10,335 bases of DNA from an uncultured Eubacteriales bacterium (GCA_902782475.1 CACZNR010000043.1:1-10335); one strand, 5' to 3'. Counted from the stretch's first letter, positions 1 to 8,687 are shown. Translations and numbers: made by a program. Notes: generated from the letters alone by a model not told the origin.

Positions 1-1
1 C

Positions 2-2239
2 AAAAACAAGAATTCCCTTATAGATGAGAATGGTGACAGACCTGACTGGGTAGAGCTTTATAACGGTTCTGGCCAGACTCAGAACCTAAGCCATTTCTAT
101 CTCTCTGATGATGAGGGCAACTCCCTTAAGTGGAGGCTTCCTGATGTGGAGATGGAAGATGGGACATACATGGTCATCTATCTTTCAGGAAATGATAGTG
201 AATACCATACAAGCTTCAAGGTCGGTAGTGGTGAGACACTCTACATAACCGATTACAGGACACTTGAAAGACAGGGGGTATTCTTCCCGGATGAATCAAG
301 GCTCGATAACATCTCATATGGTCTCAAGGATGGAAAATGGGTGTTCTTCGGAAGATCGACTCCCGGAAAGGAAAATACCAGCCACGGATTCGAAGAGATA
401 TCTGATGTTGACAAACTTGACAGGACCACACTTTATATAAGTGAGGTCTCTTCTGTTTCTCAGGCGAGGAGCGGGGGAACGGACTGGATAGAGATCCACA
501 ACCCATCTGATACCAGCATCTCACTTGACGGACTGTATATCTCAGACAGCAGTACTAACCTCACAAAATACGCTCTTTCCGGCTCAGTATCTGCCGGAGG
601 CTATGTTACTGTCAATGCTTCATCAAAACCATCAAAACAGGGATCGAACACAGCTCCTTTTTCCATATCACCTGCAGGAGAGACACTGTATCTTTCAGAC
701 GGTCTCGGACTCTATGATGTATTTGAGACCGGAGTCCTTAAAGCAGGGTATTCATGTGGAAGAGCCGATGGTGACATGTCCGGTAAAAGGGTATTCTTTT
801 CTACGCCTACGAAAGGAACAAAGAACGCAGAACCAACGGGTCCTGTACTTAATTCTCCTGAATTCTCAAGGACAGGAGGCATAGTAGATAAAGCCTTCTC
901 ACTCGAGCTTTCAGGAGAGGGAAGTATATATTACACAACAGATGGAAGTGTTCCGACTTCTTCATCTTCTCTGTATTCAGGACCTATACAGATATCATCC
1001 AATTCTGTGATAACTGCCATATGCATGAAGAGCGGAAGGATAGCATCAGAGCCTGTTACCATGACATATCTTTTTGAAAAGCCACACACTGTGCCTGTAG
1101 TATGCCTTTCCACAGCTCCTGCAGATTTTACGAGTGTCAATTCAGCGACAGGAACTGTAAAGCAGGGAAGACCTATCATAGAGAAGAGATGCTATATCGA
1201 ATACTATGAGAAGGACGGATCCCTTGGTACGGCATTTCCTGCAGGTTTTCGTGTGTCAGGAAACTCCACCAGGGTCTATGCCCAGAAATCCTATGGTATA
1301 TATCTCAGGAGCGGGTATGGTCAGGGCGAAGTCGTCTATCCTTTCTTTGATGATTATCCGATGACTTCCTTCAATACGCTTGTTCTGAGAAACGGAGGAC
1401 AGGACTGGAAGACTACAAGGATGAGGGATGCATACTGCAGCAATCTGTTCAAGGGTCTTGATCTTGATCTTGCCATGACAAAGCTCGTGGTAGTCTACAT
1501 CAATGGAAAATACTGGGGACTATATGATCTTAAGGAATCCCTGAATGAGGATTGCCTTGCAGATCAGCATGGAGTAGAAGCCGACAATCTCAATGTGATG
1601 AGAAGAAATCTTGGGGTGCTTGCAGGCAGCACGACTCAGGTGAAGGAAGTATATGCAATGGCCAAGAGCCTTAATACAGCTGTTGACTCCAATTATGAAA
1701 AATTCTGCAAATATGTAGATGCAGACGGATGGATAGATTACATAATCGCAAGGGCTTACACAGCTGACTACGACATGTTCAATCAGAAACTCTGGAATGA
1801 AAAGAACTACGAAGTCAAGTGGAGACCGATTTTTTACGACTGTGACTTTGCTTTTTCTTCAAAGGCTGGAAGTACCCTTTCAAAGTATTTTACCGGAGCT
1901 GGGGTCGCTTCTCCGGATGGCTCTCTGACAAACATGTGGATACCTACTGCACTTAAGAAAAATCAGGGCTGGTGTGATAAGTTCCTTGAAAGGGCTTCGG
2001 AACTTATGAAGACTCTGCCGAAAGATGCACTTACAATATATGATTCCATGATCGAGGAAATGAGACCTGAGATGGAAAGACACTGTCAGAGATGGAGCTG
2101 GAGCAAGAGCTCATGGGAATCTGATGTGAAGACCTACAGGGATATAGTTGCATCAAGACCCGCTACACTTGTAAAACAGATAAAAACTGTATTTGGCGTG
2201 TCAGATACAAGGATGAAGGAGTTATTCCCTGATTATTAA
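2..2239 (+). CDS. CotH kinase family protein with lamin-tail and chitobiase C-terminal domains (5' partial)
   Basis: The frame is open from the first bases of the window, so the true start lies upstream and 745 residues are visible. Two lamin-tail-like beta domains come first, marked by the repeated motifs DWVELYN (44-64) and DWIEIHN (482-502). A chitobiase/hexosaminidase C-terminal-like module follows (about 840-1075), recognised by YYTTDGSVPT and a following Y-S-G-P-I. The CotH kinase-like domain covers about 1081-2090, with LRNGGQDW, YINGKYWGLYDLKE and YDCDFAF (1835-1855); the last, with its two Asp residues, is the probable metal/ATP site by analogy with CotH proteins. CotH of Bacillus spores is an atypical protein kinase. 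In non-spore-coat relatives with this domain mix the substrate is unknown, and an extracellular or surface role is inferred from the beta modules. The signal peptide would be in the missing part. The C-terminus shows no sortase motif or membrane anchor. The family call is firm, the role is not. Confidence 0.9.
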   Translation, partial: KNKNSLIDENGDRPDWVELYNGSGQTQNLSHFYLSDDEGNSLKWRLPDVEMEDGTYMVIYLSGNDSEYHTSFKVGSGETLYITDYRTLERQGVFFPDESRLDNISYGLKDGKWVFFGRSTPGKENTSHGFEEISDVDKLDRTTLYISEVSSVSQARSGGTDWIEIHNPSDTSISLDGLYISDSSTNLTKYALSGSVSAGGYVTVNASSKPSKQGSNTAPFSISPAGETLYLSDGLGLYDVFETGVLKAGYSCGRADGDMSGKRVFFSTPTKGTKNAEPTGPVLNSPEFSRTGGIVDKAFSLELSGEGSIYYTTDGSVPTSSSSLYSGPIQISSNSVITAICMKSGRIASEPVTMTYLFEKPHTVPVVCLSTAPADFTSVNSATGTVKQGRPIIEKRCYIEYYEKDGSLGTAFPAGFRVSGNSTRVYAQKSYGIYLRSGYGQGEVVYPFFDDYPMTSFNTLVLRNGGQDWKTTRMRDAYCSNLFKGLDLDLAMTKLVVVYINGKYWGLYDLKESLNEDCLADQHGVEADNLNVMRRNLGVLAGSTTQVKEVYAMAKSLNTAVDSNYEKFCKYVDADGWIDYIIARAYTADYDMFNQKLWNEKNYEVKWRPIFYDCDFAFSSKAGSTLSKYFTGAGVASPDGSLTNMWIPTALKKNQGWCDKFLERASELMKTLPKDALTIYDSMIEEMRPEMERHCQRWSWSKSSWESDVKTYRDIVASRPATLVKQIKTVFGVSDTRMKELFPDY

Positions 2240-2291
2240 GTTTGATTTTAACCGTTTGAAAAGTGTTGTAACAGGAAAGGAGTATGCGGGT

Positions 2292-2732
2292 ATGAGGAAA
2301 TTTATGGCATGCATGCTGTCGTTACTGTTTCTTTTTTGCTCTTGTTCCGACAGATCAATTCATCACAATGAAGTTGATGTTTCAATGGATGGTACATGGA
2401 AGACAGATGATGGTGTATATGAGATGCAGGTCGATGGGCCACATTTGTGCCTGTATGCAAATGGAATTAAAGTCCTTGAAACGGATATCTATACATATCT
2501 TTATGAAATGAATGACGGCAAAAGTCTAGTCTACTTCAGTCTGAATGATAATGAATTAAGGGATCAGCCAAGTAATGAAGTCTATTCTGTGATAGATGAA
2601 ATGTACATTCCATCATTTGAATATGTTAAAGGGGAGACTGAGGAGCCATTGAGCCCAAGACTCATATGCATGGATATAGAATCGTTTCCGTATGACACAT
2701 TTCATGAACAGATAATATTATATAAAGAGTAA
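2292..2732 (+). CDS. small predicted lipoprotein, function unknown
   Basis: I do not recognise this 146-residue protein. The start at 2292 is chosen because GGAG (2279-2282) lies 9 bases upstream and the protein then opens with a compact lipoprotein signal: a basic MRK, a hydrophobic stretch LSLLFLF, and Cys18 in the context F-C-S-C-S-D, a lax lipobox. The same frame could be extended to a TTG at 2256, but that has no ribosome binding site and would spoil the signal. After the Cys comes a short linker and a region rich in Trp, Tyr and Asp (DGTWKTDDGVYEMQVDG), suggesting a small beta-sheet domain displayed outside the membrane. It lies 52 bases after the CotH gene with no terminator visible between, so it may be co-transcribed with it; a strong promoter for the next operon begins just after it. 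The lipoprotein prediction is moderate and no function can be assigned. Confidence 0.7.
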   Translation: MRKFMACMLSLLFLFCSCSDRSIHHNEVDVSMDGTWKTDDGVYEMQVDGPHLCLYANGIKVLETDIYTYLYEMNDGKSLVYFSLNDNELRDQPSNEVYSVIDEMYIPSFEYVKGETEEPLSPRLICMDIESFPYDTFHEQIILYKE

Positions 2733-2755
2733 TATCCTCAAGTTTCATATCTGTC

Positions 2756-2772
2756 ACATTTTTGACAAATGT
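2756..2772. repeat. inverted repeat overlapping the -35 box (possible operator)
   Basis: ACATTT and AAATGT (2756-2761 and 2767-2772) form a perfect 6-bp dyad around TTGAC, covering the -35 hexamer. An overlapping second dyad, TGTCA/TGACA (2752-2756 and 2763-2767), and a direct repeat GACAAATG/GACAATG (2764 and 2776, 12 bases apart) are also seen. The position suits a repressor or response-regulator site. AT-rich promoters produce short dyads by chance, so this is only a candidate. Confidence 0.4.
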
Positions 2773-2789
2773 ATCGACAATGCTATAAT
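2762..2789 (+). promoter_or_regulatory. sigma-A promoter of the ABC transporter operon, extended -10
   Basis: A perfect -35 hexamer TTGACA (2762-2767) and a perfect -10 hexamer TATAAT (2784-2789) are 16 bases apart. TG one base upstream of the -10 (2781-2782) adds an extended -10 element. Transcription would start near 2796, leaving a leader of about 80 bases before the permease start at 2876. Such a strong core promoter would normally give high expression unless repressed, and dyad sequences overlap its -35 box. Confidence 0.85.
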
Positions 2790-2875
2790 GAATATCAAAG
2801 GGAATTATTAAAAAAAAGTGTTGGTTTCAAGACAGAAGATATCACCTCAGGTATATGCATACACAGGGAATGAAA

Positions 2876-5389
2876 ATGAGTATATTGAAAACCGTGATTA
2901 ACTACATTAAAACGCATATCAAGACCACAATTCTGATGATCGTCTTTGTATGTGTTTTTTATTTTGCGTTGTCAAATGTAGAGGGTGTATTTGTTTCTTC
3001 AGCAAAACATGTCTTTGACAGGGAAGCTGAAAAGAGGGGAACATATCATTTCATCTGGTATAACATTGATGATATCCATGAGAGCAGATGCAGAAAAGAT
3101 GATCATCTTACTCTTGGATTCATTGATGTATATGGAACATATAAGGTATCGGGAAAGGATATTCATATAAGCACAGGATATGCTGATGAGTATTCAAGAA
3201 TAAGCGGAGGCATAAGAATCACAGAAGGCGATTGGCCAGTCAAAGATGACGAGCTCGTTCTTGAGGAAGAACTGTGTGCTGACCTGGGGTTGAGCCCCGG
3301 AGATATGGTCGTTCTGGAAAGTGAGGATGGAGACAGTTTTAAATATAAGCTTTCCGGTCTTATCAATTCGTACACGCAATATCTTCCGGCTACTGCAGGT
3401 TTCAACGGAAAAGTCATGTGTCCGAACGCTCTGCTGAGTACGCAAAAAGATGAGTATGTTTACAGAAATGTCTATATGACATATGATTATGACTTTGATC
3501 CTCTGCTTGACTATTCCGGTGAACAGAAAGAGAAATGGTTCATCAGAAATTATGGGGAGTATTATGATGATGAAGGTAGACAGGAAAATCATCTGTATAA
3601 CAGCATATTCACAAAACTCATGTTTGATAATTTAAGGAGGGGTTCAATTCTTAGAACAGTTGCTTTTCTAAGTTTCATTCTGGCAATTCATGTTCTTCTT
3701 AGAGAATATCTGTCTGACTTTAAGGAATTAGCTGCAAATCTGTACAGGCTGGGTTCTGATAACAGATATGTTCTGACAGTTCTGTTTATGCTTGTGGCAG
3801 TTATGGTGTTATCAGGAATTATTTTTGGAATACTGATATCGGTTATTACAGCACCGATAGTCACTGCGTTGACTGAGGGAAGCATTTCCCTTAAACAGGA
3901 TATGATATGGGGATTATATATGATACTGGCGACCTTGCTTGTATCAGCTGTATATGCATACAGACATAAACTCTATACAGAAAGGATGCTGTATGCAACA
4001 AAGAAAATCAGGAAGACCAGAAATATTTCACGTGGTTTTTCTGTTAAAAAACTGGCTCTGTACAATGTCGGGAGGAATCTTGTCAGATTCATTGTACTGT
4101 CCATAATTGTCGCTCTCATAGTTACAGTCAATGTCAGGTATGATTACAGGACTGCGACTACAAGTGAATATTTTGAAACTGATAAACAATGGATAGATAT
4201 ATCGCAGAACATAGGGGATACATCATATCCTGAAGATGAAGGTATTGGTATTACCATAAAAGATATGGCAGATATAAAATATATGCCCGGTATTGAAAGT
4301 GTGGATAATAAGGAATATGCACGTTATCTAAATGGATATACAGTGCTTCAGGAAGGTAATTCCCGTTATGAGGATTTCATACTGAGAAATGAAAAAAACA
4401 AGAAGATACTTGGAGATGAAAAGGATGGCAAATATCTTGTTTCACTCAAGTGGTCATCATATCTGTATCTCGAAATAATAGGGGATTCAAAAATGGAGTA
4501 TATATCGGTTGCATATCCTGACATACAAAAGCAACTGGATTTGGGAAATGCAGTTGTATTCTGTCCAAAACTGAGAAACTATGAATCACAGACCCTCATG
4601 GAGGATGACCTTTATGATCCTGAAAACAGCTTTTCAAAAACAAAGGTAATGGATATCTTAATGGGAGAAGAGAATGAGTCAGGAAACACTTTCGCTATTG
4701 AAAAGGTCATAAAGGATCATTATGTAAACCAGTATGGCAGAGAGATGGATAATGTGGTCGTTATCATAAGTGAAGAGATGGCATCAGAGTGCCATGCTTT
4801 TTCCGGAGTCACATCATCCAGGGTATATATCGATAACGAAGCATCTGATGAACAGATCACAGGGATAAAAAGAAAGATATCATCTCTGACGAGTGATCAT
4901 CCTGGCTGTGAAACAGTATATTCAGAGGATGTTGCATATTCACTGAAACTTGTCAGAAGTGCAGCATTGACAACTGAGATATTTGTATTCCTTATGGTCA
5001 CTATAATTGCCATTTATTTCATAGTATCATTCATCAACATGCAGCATATTCAGTCCAGAAAGATGTATGGCATATTGCGCTCTTCCGGAATGACAAACAG
5101 TGAACTTGACATTATGTCTGTAACTGAAGTGCTGTGTTCTACGGGAATCCTGATGATGATTACTGTTATTCTGAGCCTTGGAGGAATATGGCTGTTCAGG
5201 TCAGGCAGCATGTTCTATGTTGAAAGCCTGTTTGAAGATATGGTAATGAAACGTTACAGTATATATTCAGTTTTGTTTAGTGCAGTTGTGTCATTGCTGG
5301 CAGGGGTAGTCTCCTGCATACTGCTAAAAGGAATGAACAGAAGGTTCTTCTCGGAAAGCATATCGTCAATGATCAGGTATAAGGAATAA
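2876..5389 (+). CDS. ABC transporter permease, FtsX/MacB type (first of a pair)
   Basis: This 837-residue membrane protein is the first half of a probable heterodimeric permease. The start at 2876 (MSILKTV) is preferred because AGGGA (2865-2869) lies 6 bases upstream; in-frame ATGs at 2855 and 2870 are less well placed. Eight membrane segments can be read, at about residues 17-37, 256-276, 298-326, 343-363, 402-421, 699-721, 753-775 and 794-817. They make two blocks of four, each beginning with one helix followed by a large extracytoplasmic domain (about 38-255 and 422-698). The first outer domain has the MacB-core-like stretch GDWPVKDDELVLEEE. After helix 6 comes YGILRSSGMT, the usual FtsX cytoplasmic coupling segment. 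The gene ends 4 bases before its paralogue, which shares features such as VFDR after helix 1 and an IRY-x-E C-terminus. Substrate is unknown: relatives export lipids, peptides or antibiotics, or act in cell-wall control. Confidence 0.88.
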   Translation: MSILKTVINYIKTHIKTTILMIVFVCVFYFALSNVEGVFVSSAKHVFDREAEKRGTYHFIWYNIDDIHESRCRKDDHLTLGFIDVYGTYKVSGKDIHISTGYADEYSRISGGIRITEGDWPVKDDELVLEEELCADLGLSPGDMVVLESEDGDSFKYKLSGLINSYTQYLPATAGFNGKVMCPNALLSTQKDEYVYRNVYMTYDYDFDPLLDYSGEQKEKWFIRNYGEYYDDEGRQENHLYNSIFTKLMFDNLRRGSILRTVAFLSFILAIHVLLREYLSDFKELAANLYRLGSDNRYVLTVLFMLVAVMVLSGIIFGILISVITAPIVTALTEGSISLKQDMIWGLYMILATLLVSAVYAYRHKLYTERMLYATKKIRKTRNISRGFSVKKLALYNVGRNLVRFIVLSIIVALIVTVNVRYDYRTATTSEYFETDKQWIDISQNIGDTSYPEDEGIGITIKDMADIKYMPGIESVDNKEYARYLNGYTVLQEGNSRYEDFILRNEKNKKILGDEKDGKYLVSLKWSSYLYLEIIGDSKMEYISVAYPDIQKQLDLGNAVVFCPKLRNYESQTLMEDDLYDPENSFSKTKVMDILMGEENESGNTFAIEKVIKDHYVNQYGREMDNVVVIISEEMASECHAFSGVTSSRVYIDNEASDEQITGIKRKISSLTSDHPGCETVYSEDVAYSLKLVRSAALTTEIFVFLMVTIIAIYFIVSFINMQHIQSRKMYGILRSSGMTNSELDIMSVTEVLCSTGILMMITVILSLGGIWLFRSGSMFYVESLFEDMVMKRYSIYSVLFSAVVSLLAGVVSCILLKGMNRRFFSESISSMIRYKE

Positions 5390-5393
5390 TATA

Positions 5394-7931
5394 ATGATCC
5401 GCTTTGCTTTTAAGTATATCCATTCAAAAAAAATTACTTACTTCCTGGTATGTTTCATAGGGATCCTGGTCTTTGTATTCGGGAATGCTTTTTTTATCTA
5501 TCAATCCATGATGGATTCTGTGTTTGACAGAGCTCAGTCTATTTATGGAAGATTCGATTGTGTTCTGTTTGGAGGAGACGAAAAGCTTGTAGATGCTTAT
5601 AGGGAAAGGCCTATAGTCTCAAAGGTCGGAGTGATACGAAATTATGGCCGTTATTCAAGTAATGGAGCCCATATCACTATCGGTAGCTTCGATGATGATG
5701 CGCTTGATATTTTTCCAATAAGCCTGAGTTCCGGACGCTTTCCTGAAAATGATCATGAGATAGTTCTAGAAGACCATTACCGACTCATTGACAGTGATCG
5801 TTTTGCATTGGGTAAAACAATTGATATCACTGACATGAAAGGAAAGACTCGTACTTTGCGGATAACCGGCTTCATAGAATCATATACTACCTATGTGAAC
5901 GGGAGTCTTAATAGGATCCCGGGGATCAACGACTATCCAAATGGGATCACAGGATCGTCAGATAAGCTTGAATACAATCTTATTACCGGAATTGTGATTG
6001 GTGGGACCAGTAACAGAATGGTTTCGCCTGATGAATCTATAATATCGCTGTATGGCGAGATAGCTAGGGATCGTGGAAAAGGGCAGGATGTTGAACTTGT
6101 TTTCAACGACAGGGTATATGTGGATGCAGTTGGAATGTATATTGAACCACTTAGGGCCCATAGAAGGACAGATCTTACACTTTCAGGAATAGTGGTATGC
6201 ATATTCCTGTATCTGGCACTTAAATATTATTATGAAGACTTTGTAGATCTGTCAAAAAGAATGTACATGTCAGGAGCTTCATCTTTTTTTGTTACAGGAT
6301 TGTTCATGATGGTTGGTATTATCTTATGGACCTTTGGGATCCTTTTTGGAGGAATCCTGTCTTTACTGCTTTATTTTATGAAGCTTATTCCATATTCCGG
6401 TATACTGCCACGTTCAGGAACAATGCCGTGCTTTTATTTATTGCTGGCAGGAATAGTTTTGCTTGTGATCGTATGTGCTTCAAGCAGGATCTGGGATGAT
6501 AGGAACTATTTTTCACGAAGCGATAAAATAAATGGGAAGTCATATTCCAGTAAGGATTCGTTCCTGGTGTCAAACGTTAGGAAGAACATCCTGTATTTTC
6601 TTCCGGTGATACTTGCTGCAGTCATTCTATGTTCTTCTTTTGCTGTCTACCGCTTTGAATACAGGGAAAAAAGACAATTGCTGGGACTAGACGGAGATCC
6701 ATGGCTGTCAGGTTCCAATTACGTCACTACATATATGAATAATTTCGGTGATTTTGAGGTCTATCCTGAAGTAGAGACATACAACGTAGCTGACGTGGAC
6801 GATTTGGGAAGACACAATGGCGTAAAAAGTATCACGAAAGCCTATGATATCCTGAATACAAATCTGATAATCCCGGGCACTGACAGTGATTATCTTAATT
6901 ATATGGCTTCACACAACAGATACAGCAATATGGAAGGTGTGGAAAGAAATGGATTCCCATATGATATAAGATGCATTGACAACTATAATTATGATCTCAT
7001 TATTGCTGATGATGAGATGCTGGATACCATATGCGAACTCAATGATATAAACATCTCTCTTCTTGCCAAGGAAGGGAGCTGCATCGTATTTCTTCCCGAC
7101 ATAAAGGAGTCTCAGGGAATAAAGGATGATACAGACTGCTATTACTTCAAAGGAGCTCAACTTACACTTGCCAGATTCAGAATGAAGGACGGGAAAAGTG
7201 ATATAAAAGATATCGGTTCGTTTACCTATGTAAGCAGAGATCTTCATATAAACAGTGTTATTAGGCATGGTATGAGGACGATTGGCGATGACAGTATGGT
7301 CTATGAAGCAGACCGCGTAGCTGTGCTTATAAGTGAGGATACATACCTAGCTACTGATCTATTTGACGGCCTTGTTTCTTTCACTTTACATCTCGACAGG
7401 AATATCTCCCGGGAAGATTATCTGGAAGTAAAAAGAGAGTTTCTGAATATTTGCCACAGGATACAGTTTTCGGTCTGTGAGGATTATTTTGAAAGGTTAG
7501 CGATCGAAGAGAATATCGAGAGGACCACTTCTTCATCCTTTGTAATGCTAGCCCTGACCTCAGTGATCACATTATGTTCATATACAGGACTTATGATACT
7601 TCAGTCCCTGTATCATAGAAAAAGAGAGTATGGGATAATGAGATCCATGGGAATGAACATAGGAGAGACGGTTAGGATGTCTTCAAAGGAAGGCCTTATA
7701 TATTCATTGTTGTTTATCATTGCTACAATACCTTCTGTATTATTGTTTATGAGTTACTATACAAGGCATCACATAGGTATATTCCTGTCAGGAAGAGATG
7801 TAGGGATGACTGTATTAATAATTCTTCTGGCAGCTGTTATATATTATCTTCTTTTTATGGGTTGCAGCATCGTGGTCCTGAAACGATATTTCCGGACGAG
7901 CATCTCGCAGAATATAAGATATATGGAATAG
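5394..7931 (+). CDS. ABC transporter permease, FtsX/MacB type (second of a pair)
   Basis: This 845-residue paralogue of the preceding permease has the same plan: helix 1 at about residues 14-36, an outer domain, helices at about 260-280, 299-330, 346-367 and 399-420, a second outer domain (about 421-715), then helices at about 716-737, 767-787 and 803-827. The first outer domain contains GRFPENDHEIVLED, typical of MacB-like periplasmic core domains in Firmicutes. YGIMRSMGMN after helix 6 is the FtsX coupling segment. The C-terminus SISQNIRYME matches SISSMIRYKE of the first permease. The start is set by AAGGA (5381-5385), which lies inside the last codons of the upstream gene, so the two are probably translationally coupled. 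The two sequences are clearly diverged, which suggests an old duplication that gave an obligate heterodimer rather than a recent tandem copy. Substrate is unknown. Confidence 0.88.
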   Translation: MIRFAFKYIHSKKITYFLVCFIGILVFVFGNAFFIYQSMMDSVFDRAQSIYGRFDCVLFGGDEKLVDAYRERPIVSKVGVIRNYGRYSSNGAHITIGSFDDDALDIFPISLSSGRFPENDHEIVLEDHYRLIDSDRFALGKTIDITDMKGKTRTLRITGFIESYTTYVNGSLNRIPGINDYPNGITGSSDKLEYNLITGIVIGGTSNRMVSPDESIISLYGEIARDRGKGQDVELVFNDRVYVDAVGMYIEPLRAHRRTDLTLSGIVVCIFLYLALKYYYEDFVDLSKRMYMSGASSFFVTGLFMMVGIILWTFGILFGGILSLLLYFMKLIPYSGILPRSGTMPCFYLLLAGIVLLVIVCASSRIWDDRNYFSRSDKINGKSYSSKDSFLVSNVRKNILYFLPVILAAVILCSSFAVYRFEYREKRQLLGLDGDPWLSGSNYVTTYMNNFGDFEVYPEVETYNVADVDDLGRHNGVKSITKAYDILNTNLIIPGTDSDYLNYMASHNRYSNMEGVERNGFPYDIRCIDNYNYDLIIADDEMLDTICELNDINISLLAKEGSCIVFLPDIKESQGIKDDTDCYYFKGAQLTLARFRMKDGKSDIKDIGSFTYVSRDLHINSVIRHGMRTIGDDSMVYEADRVAVLISEDTYLATDLFDGLVSFTLHLDRNISREDYLEVKREFLNICHRIQFSVCEDYFERLAIEENIERTTSSSFVMLALTSVITLCSYTGLMILQSLYHRKREYGIMRSMGMNIGETVRMSSKEGLIYSLLFIIATIPSVLLFMSYYTRHHIGIFLSGRDVGMTVLIILLAAVIYYLLFMGCSIVVLKRYFRTSISQNIRYME

Positions 7932-7950
7932 AAATGGATGGAGGTTAACT

Positions 7951-8607
7951 ATGAGTCTTTTTGAACTTAATAATGTAAAGATGCATTATTCCACAGGGCA
8001 GCGTGTGATAAATGCCCTTAATGGGATCAATGTGTCATTTGAGAAGGGCGTGAACATTATATATGGTAAAAGCGGTTCTGGAAAATCCACTTTATTGCAT
8101 GTTATGGCAGGATTTGAAGAACCGACTGATGGAAAAGTTCTTTATGAAGGTAATGACATATATAAGGAACTGGACCTCAGACAGCTGCATTCCAGTGAAT
8201 TTGGTTTCATATTTCAGGCTTTTAATCTTATAGATCAGTTTTCTGTGGAAGAGAATATATGTATCCCCATGAGATTTGCAGGAAACAAGGATCTGAACAT
8301 GTTCAACAGGTTAAAAGAGATACTTGAGATAGAAGATCTCATGAAAAGATCTCCTCAGAGCCTGTCAGGAGGAGAACAGCAGAGAGTCGCTATAGCAAGA
8401 GCACTTGTAAATCACCCCAGAGTCATATTTGCTGATGAACCTACGGGAAATTTAGATGAAGAAAACTCTGCCAGGGTGATAAAGCTCATTCTTGATCTGT
8501 GCAGGGAGTTTGATACAACACTTTTCATGGTCACACATGATATGGATCTTCTGGAATTTGCAGACAGAAGATACAGAATGATCGACGGAATAATAAGGGA
8601 AGAATGA
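7951..8607 (+). CDS. ABC transporter ATP-binding protein, MacB/LolD type
   Basis: This 218-residue nucleotide-binding subunit is complete and looks catalytically competent. It has Walker A GKSGSGKST (residues 39-47), Q-loop Gln89 in FIFQAFNL, signature LSGGEQQR (138-145), Walker B VIFADE with catalytic Glu163, D-loop GNLD (166-169) and switch His196 in THD. Length and motif wording match the MacB/LolD/FtsE group of ATPases that pair with FtsX-fold permeases and work by mechanotransmission rather than classical transport. A strong GGAGG (7940-7944) lies 6 bases before the ATG, 19 bases after the second permease stop, so it is the third gene of the operon. It is the only ATPase in sight and would supply both sites of the complex as a homodimer at the inner membrane face. 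No terminator is seen immediately after it. Confidence 0.95.
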   Translation: MSLFELNNVKMHYSTGQRVINALNGINVSFEKGVNIIYGKSGSGKSTLLHVMAGFEEPTDGKVLYEGNDIYKELDLRQLHSSEFGFIFQAFNLIDQFSVEENICIPMRFAGNKDLNMFNRLKEILEIEDLMKRSPQSLSGGEQQRVAIARALVNHPRVIFADEPTGNLDEENSARVIKLILDLCREFDTTLFMVTHDMDLLEFADRRYRMIDGIIREE

Positions 8608-8617
8608 GAAAGAGTAA

Positions 8618-8647
8618 TTAACAAATTTCATATATATGTTGTATAAT
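8618..8647 (+). promoter_or_regulatory. probable sigma-A promoter for the four-helix membrane protein
   Basis: A perfect -10 TATAAT (8642-8647) is preceded at 18 bases by TTAACA (8618-8623), one mismatch from the -35 consensus. The predicted transcript begins near 8654 and gives a leader of about 35 bases. The promoter lies in the 80-base gap after the ATPase gene, so the next gene can be expressed independently of the transporter operon. Confidence 0.65.
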
Positions 8648-8672
8648 GTATAAAAATAAAACAACAACATAT
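8634..8672. repeat. 9-bp inverted repeat bracketing the -10 box and start site
   Basis: ATATGTTGT (8634-8642) and ACAACATAT (8664-8672) are perfect inverted copies 21 bases apart. The left arm touches the -10 box; the right arm lies just before the GGGAG ribosome binding site (8673-8677). Because transcription should begin between the arms, the dyad would act as DNA, for example as a repressor operator, rather than as an RNA hairpin. Chance in AT-rich DNA cannot be excluded. Confidence 0.4.
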
Positions 8673-8687
8673 GGGAGTTGAAAATTT

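Noticed and set aside
2242..2271. Possible promoter between the CotH gene and the lipoprotein (TTGATT / TTGTAA)
   Set aside because: The -10 is poor and the implied start would fall inside the ribosome binding site, so it is not credible.
2256..2291. TTG-initiated N-terminal extension of the small lipoprotein
   Set aside because: There is no ribosome binding site before the TTG, while ATG 2292 has GGAG at a 9-base distance and gives a clean signal peptide.
2756..2772. ACATTT/AAATGT dyad as a terminator for the lipoprotein gene
   Set aside because: The stem is only 6 AT-rich pairs with no following T-run, and it overlaps a perfect -35 box.
2818..2901. Short GTG-started upstream frame in the leader of the first permease, overlapping its start
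   Set aside because: The nearest purine-rich stretch is about 14 bases from the GTG, too far for good initiation, and the peptide has no recognisable feature.
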